DNA from: Chamaea fasciata
Taxonomy: Eukaryota; Chordata; Aves; Passeriformes; Sylviidae
Assembly (NCBI GenBank): GCA_029207755.1
Contig: JARCOQ010000016.1
Coordinates: 2,175,001-2,239,000 of the forward strand
DNA length: 64,000 nt
Direction of reading: 5' to 3'
The notes beneath the pieces are model-generated. The model made no database searches and was not told where the DNA came from. It saw only the letters and a program-made list of their open reading frames with translations. Positions 26,901 through 35,400 of the stretch are shown piece after piece (position 1 is the stretch's first letter; the number at the start of each line of letters is the position of its first letter). A program made the translations under genes and the position numbers.

Positions 26901-28000
26901 GACACAAAAGAGCATCCTCAAACTTCCAGTGCACTCTCCTAGAAAGTGAATCCAGCAGGCAAGAACAGCTCAACTGTAAATATACAACAAGTGCAACTGA
27001 ACTCAGCTGAAACAATTGAGCTGTATGTTCATTGTTTTTCCACTGGCTAAGAAAACCTCCACACAAGACACCTGTATTAAGCACACTGTATGAGGCATTT
27101 TAACAGAGCTTCAAATCATCAAAATAACTTACAAATACCCCTGCTAACCCTCAAGCTGGCCCACTGCACATCAGTTTAGCTCCACAGAACCACAAAGCAA
27201 CAAAGCAACGTAAGGCTCAGTACCAGAAAAACTACGGTCAGCAACGAAGCCTTCTTACCCTCCAACTACGTGCTGCCTTCATTAGACTACACTCCTTCAA
27301 GGCCTTTTGTATTTAGTGTTAAACACAATAACCATAGAACACGTTGCATAGCACTACATTTACCTCTACGTTGCTTTTAACCTCAAAAGAAGTTTAATTT
27401 TTTCTCAAGCAGAAATATTTATTCAGGCGAATCCTAGCTACCCCAAAATTACGCTGTACACAACGTCGAGTTCACCAAGTTTTAGAACTCCAGAGTACGT
27501 TACTTTCGAATGTGTCTGACAGCAGCGGTTAATTCGGAATTAAAACGGTAACTGAAAAGAGTAAGCGTTACATTAACCACACGTGCCCGCGCCTCGCCCT
27601 CCGCATCCCGAGGCTCCCCCGGCCCGACCCGCCCCACGCCGCCCCACCGGCCCCTCAGCGCCGCCGGGCTCCGGCCGCCGCGGGCCGAGGCCGCCGCGGC
27701 TCCGGCCGCAGGACGGGCCGTGCCGTGCGGGGCCGGTCCTGGGCAGCCGCAGCAGCCCCGCGCTGCCGGGGCCCCGGCCGTGCCCCCCGGCCGCCTCACC
27801 TGCGCCGGCCCCGCCGCCCCGCGCCCGCCGCCGCCGCGGCCCCTCCGGCCTTTGTTGTCCTCCCTCCTCCCGCCCCGCTCCTTCTGCCGCCAGGCACCGC
27901 CGCGCGCCGCAAAGCGCCGCGCTGCCGCAAAGCCGGCCGTCGTAACGCCCCTCGCCCGCCTCCTTTAAAGCGGCGGCCGTGAGGCGGGCCCCGAGCGGGG
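3780..28000 (-). CDS. MARF1: MARF1 gene: meiosis regulator and mRNA stability factor 1 (whole gene span)
   Basis: MARF1 (LKAP/KIAA0430) is a cytoplasmic RNA-binding protein with an NYN ribonuclease domain, two RRMs and about eight LOTUS domains. In mammals it controls oocyte meiosis and transposon silencing, and it acts with decapping factors. Minus-strand coding exons (5' to 3'): 26606-26460, 24952-24290, 23317-23143, 21783-21557 (or from 21825), 20756-20639, 19964-19792, 19010-18576, 18064-17895, 17790-17629, 17401-17212, 16540-16362, 15442-15362, 15015-14779, 14033-13914, 13613-13438, 13192-12972, 12304-12162, 10951-10818, 10307-10105, 9633-9406, 8640-8410, 8310-8098, 7370-7310, 7211-7071, 6529-6359, 6220-5988. 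Each junction has GT/AG and every phase closes. The total is 1743 aa, against 1742 in human. The start was placed at the ATG pair 26606/26603, which matches the human MMEG start. No disabling change was seen. The outer ends (poly(A) site and transcription start) are estimates. Confidence 0.96.
5988..7370 (-). CDS. MARF1: MARF1 C-terminal exons and stop
   Basis: Exons 7370-7310, 7211-7071, 6529-6359 and 6220-5988 encode the end of the last LOTUS unit ([18 protein letters not shown]) and a tail that is nearly identical to human: [51 protein letters not shown] and finally [18 protein letters not shown]. The TAA is at 5990-5988. Such conservation in a non-domain tail suggests short linear motifs for partner binding; the LIQFEERP segment is one candidate. 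Confidence 0.95.
6850..6885. repeat. TA/TG-rich simple repeat in a MARF1 intron
   Basis: Runs of TATATA interrupted by CATGTGTA and ending ACACATAC. It lies in the intron between MARF1 exons 7211-7071 and 6529-6359. Confidence 0.8.
8098..15442 (-). CDS. MARF1: MARF1 LOTUS-domain array exons
   Basis: Eleven exons (15442-15362 through 8310-8098) encode the tandem LOTUS/OST-HTH array, about residues 880-1560. I can see about eight units. The clearest are three with the pattern FSxEVxDLLxxQPxxxxPxxKFIPxYHHHF, followed by KL(M/L)EL(F/L)EAxP (exons at 12972-13192 and 10105-10307). Others are more diverged: [58 protein letters not shown] and [20 protein letters not shown] domains bind RNA, with a reported preference for G-rich or G-quadruplex RNA, and in other proteins bind helicases. 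The short exon 15442-15362 starts the first unit. Confidence 0.93.
16362..18064 (-). CDS. MARF1: MARF1 linker and RRM2 exons
   Basis: Four exons: 18064-17895, 17790-17629, 17401-17212 and 16540-16362. The first two encode a Ser/Lys-rich, probably disordered linker ([27 protein letters not shown]). The last two encode RRM2, about residues 788-870: [17 protein letters not shown], then [22 protein letters not shown] and an [13 protein letters not shown] strand. The junction between the two RRM2 exons falls exactly between HGK and VKSVE. Confidence 0.93.
18576..19010 (-). CDS. MARF1: MARF1 RRM1 exon
   Basis: A single 435-nt exon (145 codons, phase 0 at both ends). It starts [12 protein letters not shown], an RNP2-like strand, and continues through [19 protein letters not shown] and a basic helix [21 protein letters not shown]. 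This is the first RNA-recognition motif, about residues 505-583. The rest is a lysine- and serine-rich linker. Confidence 0.94.
19792..21783 (-). CDS. MARF1: MARF1 NYN ribonuclease domain exons
   Basis: Exons 21783-21557, 20756-20639 and 19964-19792 encode the NYN (PIN-like) domain, roughly residues 347-490. The acidic residues expected for metal binding are present: Asp351 in FWDIENC, Asp388 in CVCDISKEN, Asp419/420 in NAADDKLRQ and Asp445 in VSTDVNF. They are intact, so the nuclease looks catalytically competent. Family knowledge says the domain cleaves RNA and is needed for MARF1 function. The first exon can also start 42 nt further upstream, at 21825, which would insert 14 residues before the domain; see findings. 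Confidence 0.95.
23143..23317 (-). CDS. MARF1: MARF1 linker exon before the NYN domain
   Basis: A 175-nt exon encoding [15 protein letters not shown] and then a Cys-containing [10 protein letters not shown] motif, closely matching human. The open frame extends upstream to an ATG at 23350. However, the acceptor CCCCACAG just before 23317 and the human protein both show that the exon begins at PTRNS, so the apparent upstream start is intronic. It ends in phase 1, compatible with both acceptors of the next exon. Confidence 0.93.
24290..26606 (-). CDS. MARF1: MARF1 N-terminal coding exons (residues 1-270)
   Basis: Two coding exons, 26606-26460 (49 codons) and 24952-24290 (221 codons), encode the low-complexity N-terminal region ahead of the nuclease domain. 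The first reads [10 protein letters not shown] and then a [15 protein letters not shown] block that is conserved in human. The second is rich in Cys, His and Pro: it has [11 protein letters not shown] and a C-x2-C-like KGSHYCTDC stretch. A run of six glycines comes from the CCA/GGT repeat at about 24736-24755. The intron between them (24953-26459) contains nothing I recognise. Confidence 0.93.
26607..26664 (-). other. MARF1: MARF1 5' UTR part of the start-codon exon, with upstream ATGs
   Basis: A good acceptor (pyrimidine tract then TAGCAG) ends at 26665, so the exon would begin at 26664, 58 nt before the MARF1 ATG. The leader holds an ATG at 26655 in another frame, which opens a 28-codon frame ending beyond the MARF1 start (TAG at 26571-26569). 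The leader is purine-rich. Confidence 0.6.
26665..27799 (-). other. MARF1: MARF1 first intron
   Basis: Lies between the inferred CpG-island exon 1 donor (CAG/GTGAGG at 27800/27799) and the start-codon exon. GC content rises sharply from about 27570 towards exon 1. No other feature was recognised. Confidence 0.55.
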
Positions 28001-28090
28001 TGAGGGCGGTGAAACGCACGGGGGCTCCGCGGTGAAACACACACAGACTCCGCGGTGAAACACACACAGACTCCGCGGTAACGGCGCCGG
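27580..28090 (-). promoter_or_regulatory. MARF1: CpG island, MARF1 promoter and non-coding exon 1
   Basis: A very GC- and CpG-rich block. On the minus strand a CTTTAAAG TATA-like element (27963-27970) is followed by GC boxes (GGAGGCGGGCGAGGGGCG). A consensus donor, CAG/GTGAGG, at 27800/27799 would end a non-coding exon 1 starting near 27930-27950. The long open frames on both strands here are products of base composition, not genes. In human the MARF1 island also serves an upstream NDE1 promoter; whether it does so here cannot be read from the sequence. Confidence 0.75.
28025..28079. repeat. 23-bp tandem repeat beside the MARF1 promoter
   Basis: Two perfect 23-bp copies (28025-28047, 28048-28070) plus nine bases of a third. 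Each begins CTCCGCGGTGAAA and ends in a CACACACAGA run. A diverged copy, GGCGGTGAAACGCACG, lies just to the left at about 28005-28020. Each unit carries a CCGCGG. Confidence 0.9.
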
Positions 28091-28179
28091 AGCCACGGCA
28101 GGAACGTGTAACAGTGTCTGCAGGGCCCGGGCTCTGCTCCCTGCGCCCGGCAATGGCACGGGAGGAACGGGCGGGAGCC

Positions 28180-28310
28180 GATGCCCGGGAAGTTCCACCT
28201 GAACACGAGGAAGGACTTCTTCCCTGCGAGCGCGGGGACAGATTGTCCAGAGAGGCTGTGGAGTCTCCCTCGCTGGGACCCGGTGACCTCCTGTGGTCCC
28301 GTCCAAGCTG
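28180..28310 (+). mobile_element. CR1-like LINE 3'-end fragment
   Basis: The stretch reads like the 3' part of avian CR1 LINE sequence: GTTCCACCTGAACACGAGG, AAGGACTTCTTCCCTG, then a region resembling CR1 'CTGCCCAGAGAGG' and GGCTGTGGAGTCTCC. It is GC-richer than usual CR1 copies and has no intact reading frame, so it is an old, truncated remnant. Recognition is from memory of the CR1 consensus. Confidence 0.6.
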
Positions 28311-31300
28311 ACCCGTGCCGTGCTCCGGTGACAGCGGGGTGCTGGAGCGATGCAGGAATGCGGAGTCCTCAGGAACAGAACGCTATGAATCCTTATTTCC
28401 GTGGCAACTAATTGTTCAAATACATTCAAGCAGAAACTAATAAATAGAGTGTAAGGTTAAATAACAACTTGGTGGCAGCTGATAGGATGAAATATAACCT
28501 CAAATTAAGTTGTTATAATGCTATAAAATAAGATCCTTGACTTAAGACAAAAGTGACTTAGCAAAACCCCAAACATCAGTGTGTTACCGGCACCATTCAC
28601 ATTCCGAGTCCAAACCACAGCACCTGGCAGCTACTAAGAAGAAATTTCCCAGCTGAAACTAGGACAGTGACCAATCCCGTTTCTGTATCATTCTCTCGTT
28701 GTTGCCATTTTTTTTTATTATTTTAAAAAAATTGGGGTTTTTTTATGCTGGTTTCCTCAAGGGTGCAGCGCCTGTGTTGGATGCCTGACACCCTGTTCTG
28801 AGGAATGGCAGCAAAACCAAGTATCTCGCCTCAGTGTTGCTTGGCTTGTGCACACGGGATGAAAGAACAATGGGATAATAAAAAGGGGCCTCCAGGAAAT
28901 CCTGTGGAGTGGCCTGGCCACCCAGCAGGTACTTGAGCAGGTGTGGTCATGGCTCAGACATGTGGCAGGTAATAGGGAAATCACCAGGGTGCTGAATTGG
29001 GCTCTTGAAAGTAACAATTCTGAACACCTCACACAGAATTTAAGGTTTCACTTAGAACTTAATTCACACACATAAAAAAATCTGGGTAGGTTGTCAGGGA
29101 CATGCACTTTTAAGTATTTTTAGAAGCCTGTTCCCTTGAATGCATTTTATAGTCCCAAGCCCAAGGACAGCAGTTAAATGTCAATACCATTCAGAAATCT
29201 GCTGTTTGCTTATTTTAACAGACATATTTCACCTCTCTGTACTTTCTCTGGGTGCCTTGGGCATCATTAGCTATTCCCCAAGTCAGATGTACACAGCTTG
29301 AAAATAGAAAGCAATAACTGGCTAACAAAAAAAAAAAAAAAAAAAGAACAACCTTCTAAGAGCCCACTGGATTAGGCATTAGTGTGTCCCCACCCTTGAC
29401 ATGACACCTGAAGTCTGCTGGCCAAAGAAGCATCAAGAAAGCTGTGGGCATGCACTCACTGGTCTGTTGATGTGGTGACACTGGCAGCTCACCAGAGGTA
29501 ACTGGGGTTTGCTCACTTTAGGATTGTATAACTTTCCACATTGGTATTTTTCCTCTTGAATCTTCATGCTGCTAATAGTCCTTGTCTCAACAACCCTACC
29601 TCTAATTCTAATTTTCTTGTTCTTGTCTTTCTGCAGACATGGCTCTGTCTCACAGTTTAACAGCTCCCTCAGAAGGCTGGGCCGCAGTCATGCAGCCAAT
29701 CCATGTCATCCCGGCTGGGCTTGCTCCTCAGCTGGTGGCTGACCCCTCAGGGAGGAAGGTTAGTGACAGCACAGGGTGGAGATCTGCTTTTTGGTGCCTC
29801 TCTATCTTTTGATTATAACTGTGGTATTAGGCTAGGCTGGAATTTACTTGCACCTTTGCCTAAGAGGCTGCAGGCAGCAGCAAGGAGAAGCCCTGGTGAC
29901 AAAGCTCAGAGCCACAGCCAGGCTTGCCAGGGTCACTGGGGCTGTCACTGCTGTGTGCCAAGGCTGAGAGAGCTGCTGTGTTCTGCTCTGCTTAATAAAC
30001 CAGGGCTATTAATGAGCATTTGACAGTTTCATCAAAAATGTGTCAGTTCAAGAAATCAGGAGGTTTTTAAAGTAGTGAGAATCTGTTTCTTGCTTAAGCA
30101 TGTGCAAATCTGATCCTGGATATACAGACTGCAGGGAATTATATAACATCTTTAAAGAGACAGAAAAAAGGCTTTATTGATGTTAAATACTTGCTCTTCA
30201 GTGATAGCAATATTTCCATATGATATTCTAACAAGTTTGTCACATTTTATGGGTGTCAGTAATCCATTTGAAAAAAATTTTAAAAAGCAGTTCAGTAGTT
30301 TGTAATGACAATTGGTGAGCAGTTCCTGTTCCATCCACAGAGTGGGTGGTGTGATGAGTTATTTAATTCTCTAAGCAAAGCAAATATTTTTTCCCAACAG
30401 AAGCTTATTGCCAAAAGATAAGGTGTTACAACCTTACCAGAACTTACCGTGGATAAATTTTTGTCCACTTAATTTTCATGGAAGAATCAGTGTGGCCTTC
30501 TCATTAAAATAACCAGCACATGAATCATAGCACCACAAAGATCTGCCAGTTATTAATTATTAATCTGCAAACTAAAAATAAATGCAGAAAATAATTTCTC
30601 CTCCTCTGCTAATTTTGAAATAGACAAGTGTTCTTGTTCTTCTTGCAAACAAGGCAGTCACAGTGATTACAGTAACCTTTTTTAAAGAATATTTATTACT
30701 TGTGTACATTTTGGTAGTGCCTCTGAGCCCCTGGCATTTGTTAGGGTGCTGTTTCACTCTTTCAGAATTGGATGAGAGGCTCGCAGCTTCCTCCGAAATC
30801 TCACAAATTCTGCTGTGTTTTACAAGTATTTCAAGAGGAGAAATATTAAGAATACTCAGGTGTACCTTTGACATAGTCTGTGTAGTCATACTATCCTCAA
30901 AAATTTGCTTGAAGTGTTGAAGTAAAATGTCCTTTGTCCCAAACTTGTGAACGATGTATAATTTGTTTTAATTACTGGGAACATACTACAATAGTATGTG
31001 GTTTATTTTCTGCAACTTATCTGATAATAAAAACATTCTTGAGTAATGACAGAACAGCAAACGCTATTAACCCAATTTTTAAAATACCTTATTTAGTTTT
31101 CTCTTCATAGTTGTATGATAGTTTGTCTCCATTTACTTCTGCTGAACATCTGACCTGAAAATATAGTTATTTTGCTGAATGCCTGGCAAGAAAGTAGAAT
31201 AGTTTTGCTCACCCTTTTCAGTTAAAATTATCTGAGTTATGGACAGATTCCTTCTAGTGCAACATTTATAGGAAAGCATCCATCAGTCCCAGCCTTACAA

Positions 31301-32040
31301 AGCCTTTGGGAGAGGCGTATTTCCAGTTTGGACAAGTCTTTTCAGAACCAGACTGTGCTCCAGGCCTGGTGTTACCTCAGAGGTAAGTGAAACTGGCACC
31401 GGGCTCCTGCACGTGGGTGTCCAGCAGCAGCAGTTTGGGGCGTGAGGTGACACTCGGTGACACATGGCCCTGCCTGTGCGGGCCGCAGCGATACACGTGT
31501 GATAATTTGTGTTTTTGTTTTGACTCCGGAAGCAAACGCCAGGCTACCACTAATGAGCGAGTGTTTGTGTGCACGGTTGGTAGGAACACACCTGGGGCGC
31601 CTGAGAAAGGCTCTGCATGGCTCGGGTCCCTTCCTATGGATCCTGCCTGCAGGAATTCACGGGCTGCGCTGAGCTCTGCCCCACTGTCTGCGGGAGCTCG
31701 GGTCTCTGCGGATGCCAGCCGCTTGTTTTCTGGCATGATGAGATCATGCTGGGATGGAGATGAGTGGAAGCGTCTAATATTTCATAGACTGCGACACGGA
31801 AACCTGTCCTTGGTTGGGAAAAGGGCACTTCGGTCTGAAGATGCTGGGCTGGCGCTAAAAATAGACACGGGCGCTCTCTCGCTGCTTGCTTTTGCAGCAG
31901 AGGTCTTTTGAATTGAGAAAAAAAAATAATGTAAAGATTTTCCTCTTTTAGATAATTTTAAGGTCAATCACGCCTTTAAAATTACGGCACGTGCTGGTTT
32001 ACACGCTTTACGCCTCAGAAGACGCGGAGCCTTTTGAGTG
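28311..32040. other. Spacer between MARF1 and NDE1 promoters
   Basis: No recognised protein-coding gene. It holds an A-run at 29330-29346, a T/A-rich stretch at 28710-28745, an exon-like open frame at 29637-29758 with an AATAAA at 29995-30000 downstream (see findings), and otherwise unremarkable AT-rich DNA. GC content starts to rise after about 31.4 kb. If the MARF1 island also starts NDE1 transcripts, this whole spacer is an NDE1 first intron. Confidence 0.5.
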
Positions 32041-32126
32041 TGACTGTAGGTCATTGAACATGGACGGGGGGGTGGGGGGGTTAGCGAGGCTGACGAGGGC
32101 CGGGAATAAGAATGCGAAAGAGAACA

Positions 32127-32205
32127 GAATAGGAATGGGAATAGGAATGGGAATAGGAATGGGAATAGGAACGGGAATAGGAATAGGAATAGGAATGCGA
32201 ACGGG
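32127..32205. repeat. GGAATA/GGGAAT minisatellite upstream of NDE1 exon 1
   Basis: About 80 bp of alternating GGAATG and GGAATA hexamers, in effect a 12-bp unit, degenerating at both ends (GAACGGG, GAATGCGAACGGG). It is preceded by a G-run region at 32066-32080. The open frames with repeated Met-Gly-Ile-Gly or Pro-Ile residues here come only from the repeat. Confidence 0.9.
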
Positions 32206-32400
32206 TCCCGGACCGGCCGCGGCCGCCGCCCCCCCGGCGCCTTTTGAAAGTCTCCAAAGTTTCCGAATCGCGTTCCGGCGGCGCTGATTGGCGGAGCGCC
32301 CCGCGGCACGTGACCGGCAGCCAATGGGGAAGCGGCACCGGCCGGGCCGGGAGCGGCGGTGCGGGAGCGGCGGGAGCTCGGTGAGAGCCCGGGACAGCGG
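32200..32400 (+). promoter_or_regulatory. NDE1: NDE1 promoter and non-coding exon 1
   Basis: A CpG-rich block with an inverted CCAAT box (ATTGG, 32287-32291), an E-box CACGTG (32307-32312) and a direct CCAAT box (32321-32325) within 40 bp. A consensus donor follows: CTCG/GTGAGAG, exon end 32380. This is the usual architecture of a TATA-less housekeeping promoter. The start site is probably between 32330 and 32365. Binding by NF-Y and bHLH-ZIP factors is inference from the motifs. Confidence 0.7.
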
Positions 32401-35400
32401 GACCGGGGGACACGGGACAGGGACACAGGACAAGGGACACAGGACAAGGGACACGGGACCCTGCCCGGCTGCGGCCCCGCGCGGACCTGAACCTCCTCCT
32501 GCTTTGGAGCTGCTCGTGCGGGCGCTGGTGGGGCGAGGAGCGGAGCGTGGGAGCCGTGCCCGATGGTTTAGCCCCCGCCCGGCTTCGTGCTCCGCATGGG
32601 AATGGGATCCGGAGCGCTGCCTCGCTGACCTTTTGGCTTGCAGCTGGAGCCATCCAAGGTCAGGCGTTTCAGCGGAGAAAAGTGTGGAGTTCCCTTAGGA
32701 TTCCCTGGAAAGTGGAAAGTATCGGAGCTGCACTGGTTACTGGGAAGAGGAGGGGTTTGCTGAGCTCAGCCTTTTGGCAGAGAAGCCCCGGAGAAGCTGA
32801 TAACTCTTTTCAATGCTGGCTGTGGGATTCTGGAGTAATCCTGGTGCTCCCGTGACCTCTCCCTTTTCTTTCTCTTTTGTGGTGATTTTCTTTTGTATGG
32901 CTCAAACAAAAGAAATCAGGCCCATGTGTTACAGGAAGACCCTTTCAAGGGGAATATTTTAAGCAAATCTGATTTTCGTAGGATGGGAAAGCTACTTTTC
33001 GGGAGCAAAGACGGGGTTTGTTTTGGTTTACGTTTAGGAAAATATGTCTAATAGGAGCCTCATCATCTCTGTCATGGATAATTCAGTAGTATTTGTGGTT
33101 CTGTTTTACTTTCTTATTACAATATGAATTTCTTTGACTCGGACCATTAGGCTTTGCTACAAAGGTAGGCCAACACTGTTCGCCGAGCTAAATGTTCTTT
33201 CGTGAAGAAAAGAGTTCAGTATCAGGATTGTTTTGAGTCCTTTGTTCTAGGACCGAAACAATCTAGGCTGGGGCCCTCATGAGTTTGGGTGAATTCAGAC
33301 TGATTTCCAAACTGAGGTCCCTTCACTAATTCTGTGGGTTGCTTTTCTTGACACTTGCTTTTTCCTGAGGAATTTTGGAATTCTGCTCTCGCTGGTATGA
33401 AATTGTTTTCCGCAACATTTATGCTGCCGTGTTTCCCTCATTGCAAAATTCCAGTCCCCACCCATGATCGCTTCCACTTCCTGCATGATGTGGAGGTTTG
33501 TAATGCCCGTGGCCGGCGTTTGTTGCTGCCTGGCCAGATGTCTCTTCTGGCTTCGTGTGTGCGCAAACAAGCAAGGTGCAGCCAGTGTGTGCCTGATACA
33601 GACTCTTGACTTTCTCTCCTCGTTTTTTACACCTTTTCCAGTGTTTAAAAAAAGTATTTCTAAAACCTCCTTTAACCCCCTTTGCTCTCCCTGCTTTTGT
33701 AGTGAGTCCAGACAATGAGGAGGAGTTCCTGATTAATTTCTCTTCAGGCATTTTGCATGTTGTCACCAAGTTGTTAAAAATCAAGGGGAGAAGGCAGCAT
33801 GGGAAAACCAGTCATAGCCCTACCCTTTCTACAGACAGTTTTAACAGGACTTACATGGTTTTTATTTGCACTCTTCTTGGACAAATTTCGGGAAAAAAAA
33901 GTTTAAAAAAAGCTTTAATACTTTGTCTCAAACTTGGAATTTTTCTTTTCAGTTTAAGTTTGTATTTTCCATCTTTGGTTAGTTTGAAAAGCCCAGCTTA
34001 GTTTGAGCTAAGATGTATTACAGGGAAGGAAACTAATAGGTCTTCCTTGAATGTTGCAGCAAAAAACTTGTGCCTGTGGCACTGGAGAGTAGCCACATCT
34101 CTGGAATAAGTACACATCCTCTGTCCTTCCATGCATTTGCAGTTGAACAATTAATTCTAAATTGTAAGTACTATTTAGTAATGGTAACCATGAAGTAGAG
34201 CGAGCTCTTAGTGGATGACATCCTCAGTGGGCCCGTAATGTCATGTTCACAAAGACACACCTGGCACTGAAGGGTGCAGCACCTTTGTGCTGCTGTGGAT
34301 GTTCACAGGGTTCCCTGGAAGCCTTATGGATTGTATGGATCACTTAAGGAAAATTCTTCTCTGTGCAGCCCTACAAGCTCGAAAAATGCCAATTACTACA
34401 GTCTTTTAGTCCTTCCAAAGTGCAATATGAAAACACAGGAGGCAGATCTGAGCGTATTCAAGGTTTTGAAGCTGATGGAAGCTGTCTTTTGATTCCAAAG
34501 GGTTGTTTGAAAGCTTTTCAGAGCAAGATGTCTTGCAGTTCATCTTTATCTTTCCTGAATTATTTTTGTTGACTGTCCAAACGCAGGTATTGGATTTATT
34601 ATAATGCTTGTGTCAGAAAAAATCCTTTTTGGATTTTTTTCTTCTCAAGTGTGCTGCAAGGATCGGGGTGTGTGTACACAGTGTCTTGAGCAGAAGGACA
34701 TGCTTATTTAACATCAAAGGTACTTTCAGTTCACTTAAAAATAACAGAGTAGATGTGACATAAACTATCCTAGGTGAAGAATGTTAATTATGCTTGGTCA
34801 TGATTTTCTTTTTAATGGGCAAGAGTACTATTTGGAAAATCACTCTGTACTCGCACTCCTTTTCCTCTTTTTTTGCCCAGTGTGTTCTCCAGCCTTGAGA
34901 CTTTATGCTGGAAATGTGTCAATGCATTAAACAGTGCTTTTATTTGTTTGAAGGAACACATGCAGCCTTGTGGAATGAACATTTTGTGTCAAACTCAATT
35001 ATAAAAACTAAGGCTTAGTAACTATTCTCCTCACCTGCCAACTCCTCTTTTAAATAACAGTGTCATTTCTGTGAGTGTGTGGCTGGTGCTGTGCACTGAG
35101 GTATGCAGGCACAGCCCCACTTGGCTGTGATGCTGCTTACTCCTTGCTCAATAATCTGATAATTACTTGGGCTCTGAAGAGGAATTGGGCTTTGTGGCAT
35201 TGCTTGGGTATGTAAGAATTGGGCTTTAGATTGCCAGGCTACTTTGAGTACTTTTGTCCATAGCAGAGGTAAGAACTACTTGGGTTTGTCTCATTAGAGT
35301 TACTAAATAGGTGGGTGTTACTCACTCCTATTTATAGCAGTTGATTTTTTGGAGAGGAAAGTCTTGACACAGGTTAAAGATATTTTCTTCCATAGAGTTC

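Noticed and set aside
27700..28200. A miR-484 hairpin, expected in the human NDE1 leader
   Set aside because: No match to the mature miR-484 sequence I remember was seen on either strand near the MARF1/NDE1 promoters.
27500..28429. Long overlapping open frames on both strands (up to about 164 codons) around 27.5-28.4 kb
   Set aside because: They lie in a CpG island where stop codons are rare, encode Arg/Pro/Ala-rich low-complexity peptides on both strands, and coincide with the MARF1 promoter and exon 1.
31968..32698. Open frames of 98-190 codons with Met-Gly-Ile-Gly or Pro-Ile/Phe-Leu repeats
   Set aside because: They are translations of the GGAATA minisatellite and the NDE1 CpG island. 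They overlap each other in several frames and have no conserved domain.
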